Shown here: positions 63,431 to 64,000 of the stretch, piece after piece
Layout: the number at the start of each line of letters is the position of its first letter
How positions within the stretch are numbered: the first letter of the stretch is position 1
Assembly (NCBI GenBank): GCA_958450365.1
Contig: CAUEEP010000731.1
Span: 3,100,501 to 3,164,500, forward strand
DNA length: 64,000 nucleotides
Source: Mesorhabditis belari
Taxonomy: Eukaryota > Nematoda > Chromadorea > Rhabditida > Rhabditidae
Reading direction: 5' to 3'
Translations under genes and position numbers: made by a program
Notes under the pieces: model-generated
Seen by the model: only the letters and a program-made list of their open reading frames with translations
Databases searched by the model: none
What the model was told of the DNA's origin: nothing

Positions 63431-63825
63431 CCAAAATCGACTGCCCATAAAAATGGATTAGAAATCAAAAGTGTTAAAATTGTTGAAAACTATTTTGAAC
63501 AATAGTTCTTGGTCCAAAACATACAGAAAACACGTTTAAAGTGAAACCATTTTCTCACCTGAACCCCTTAAGAATCTTTCCAAAAGAATGCCCTGCATAA
63601 ATATGCAATGCCCTGCATTTTTTAATTTTTCCAATAATGCTCCCGAAAAACTCGTTTCCCCGTCTGCATGTCGCGATATTGTAATCACAGCAATTGACTA
63701 GAGCTCTGTGATTCATTCTTGATCAAGTGCGCAATTGAAAACAATTCCTTTATCCTTAGAATCTTAGCCGAGTTGAGTTATTCCCCATTTCCAACTCTTT
63801 CACTATCTGAAACAAACATCGAAAT

Positions 63826-64000
63826 GTGAACATCGAAAACATTGTTATGATTTGTTCATCGTGATAAGCAAATAAAAGCTAATCCATCGTTTTTTTTCAA
63901 TCTTGTTATTATTATGCGGCTAGTTGTTGTTACTTTCTTTCAATTTTCTTTCTTTCTTGAAGGAAACGTGATGGGTGGTCGCGGGCTTTGTGAGTCCTCA
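63826..64000 (+). repeat. Right arm of an inverted duplication, cut by window end
   Basis: GTGAACATCGAAAACATTGT through GCGGGCTTTGTGAGTCCTCA mirrors 62665-62843. The plus strand has the ATG at 63914 that corresponds to the minus ATG at 62751. The arm continues beyond the window. Confidence 0.9.

Noticed and set aside
1..64000. CRISPR array, bacterial operon or phage signals suggested by many regular repeats
   Set aside because: Repeats are contiguous without spacers, and genes are intron-containing nematode genes; nothing prokaryotic is present.
1..64000. Spliced-leader RNA or U snRNA genes
   Set aside because: I searched by eye for the nematode SL1 leader and snRNA core words and saw none; a covariance-model scan would settle it.

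Overview
The window looks like nuclear DNA of a nematode, probably from the rhabditid side of the phylum. It carries a major sperm protein gene and a cuticle collagen gene, introns are short with pyrimidine-AG acceptors (TTTTAG/TTTCAG), and acceptor-like sites lie just upstream of several start codons, as expected for spliced-leader trans-splicing. The species cannot be told from the sequence. I assembled gene models by hand from conserved residues, reading phase and splice signals. Long uninterrupted ORFs here are almost all low-complexity repeat.

Layout. 1-10 kb is gene-poor and repeat-rich, with one doubtful minus-strand gene (2.5-3.3 kb). 10.6-24 kb holds four uncertain or lineage-specific plus-strand genes: a small membrane protein with duplicated exons, a gene 3' end, and two small secreted proteins. 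Their introns contain foldback elements and a LINE. 25.2-29.2 kb is an eight-exon alpha-carbonic anhydrase (minus). 29-35.5 kb is mostly mobile-element debris, including a 28S rRNA fragment fused to a LINE end and a decayed mariner. 36.0-39.0 kb is a twelve-exon RNase P/MRP p30 subunit gene (minus) with a complete major sperm protein gene (plus) nested in its second intron. 40.1-43.9 kb is a twelve-exon importin alpha (minus) with decayed copies of its own exons in two introns. 44.6-45.1 kb is the 3' end of a membrane protein gene (minus). 46.2-48.7 kb is a cuticle collagen (plus), convergent with a 17-exon S10 serine carboxypeptidase (49.6-57.1 kb, minus) whose introns nearly all hold different minisatellites or transposon pieces. 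58.3-60.2 kb is a novel-looking gene built from repeated three-exon modules with paired cysteines. 60.9-61.8 kb is a C-type lectin-like gene, followed by plus-strand exons of an unidentified gene. The window ends inside a near-identical inverted repeat whose second arm runs off the edge.

The genes do not form one pathway. The main theme is how much tandem repeat and mobile DNA the introns carry. At least 45 separate minisatellites, about ten MITE/foldback families (several with two to five copies), two LINE families, mariner and Tc1 remnants and tRNA-like repeats lie between well-preserved exons. In several places the repeat appears to have grown from the target site or the body of a transposon.
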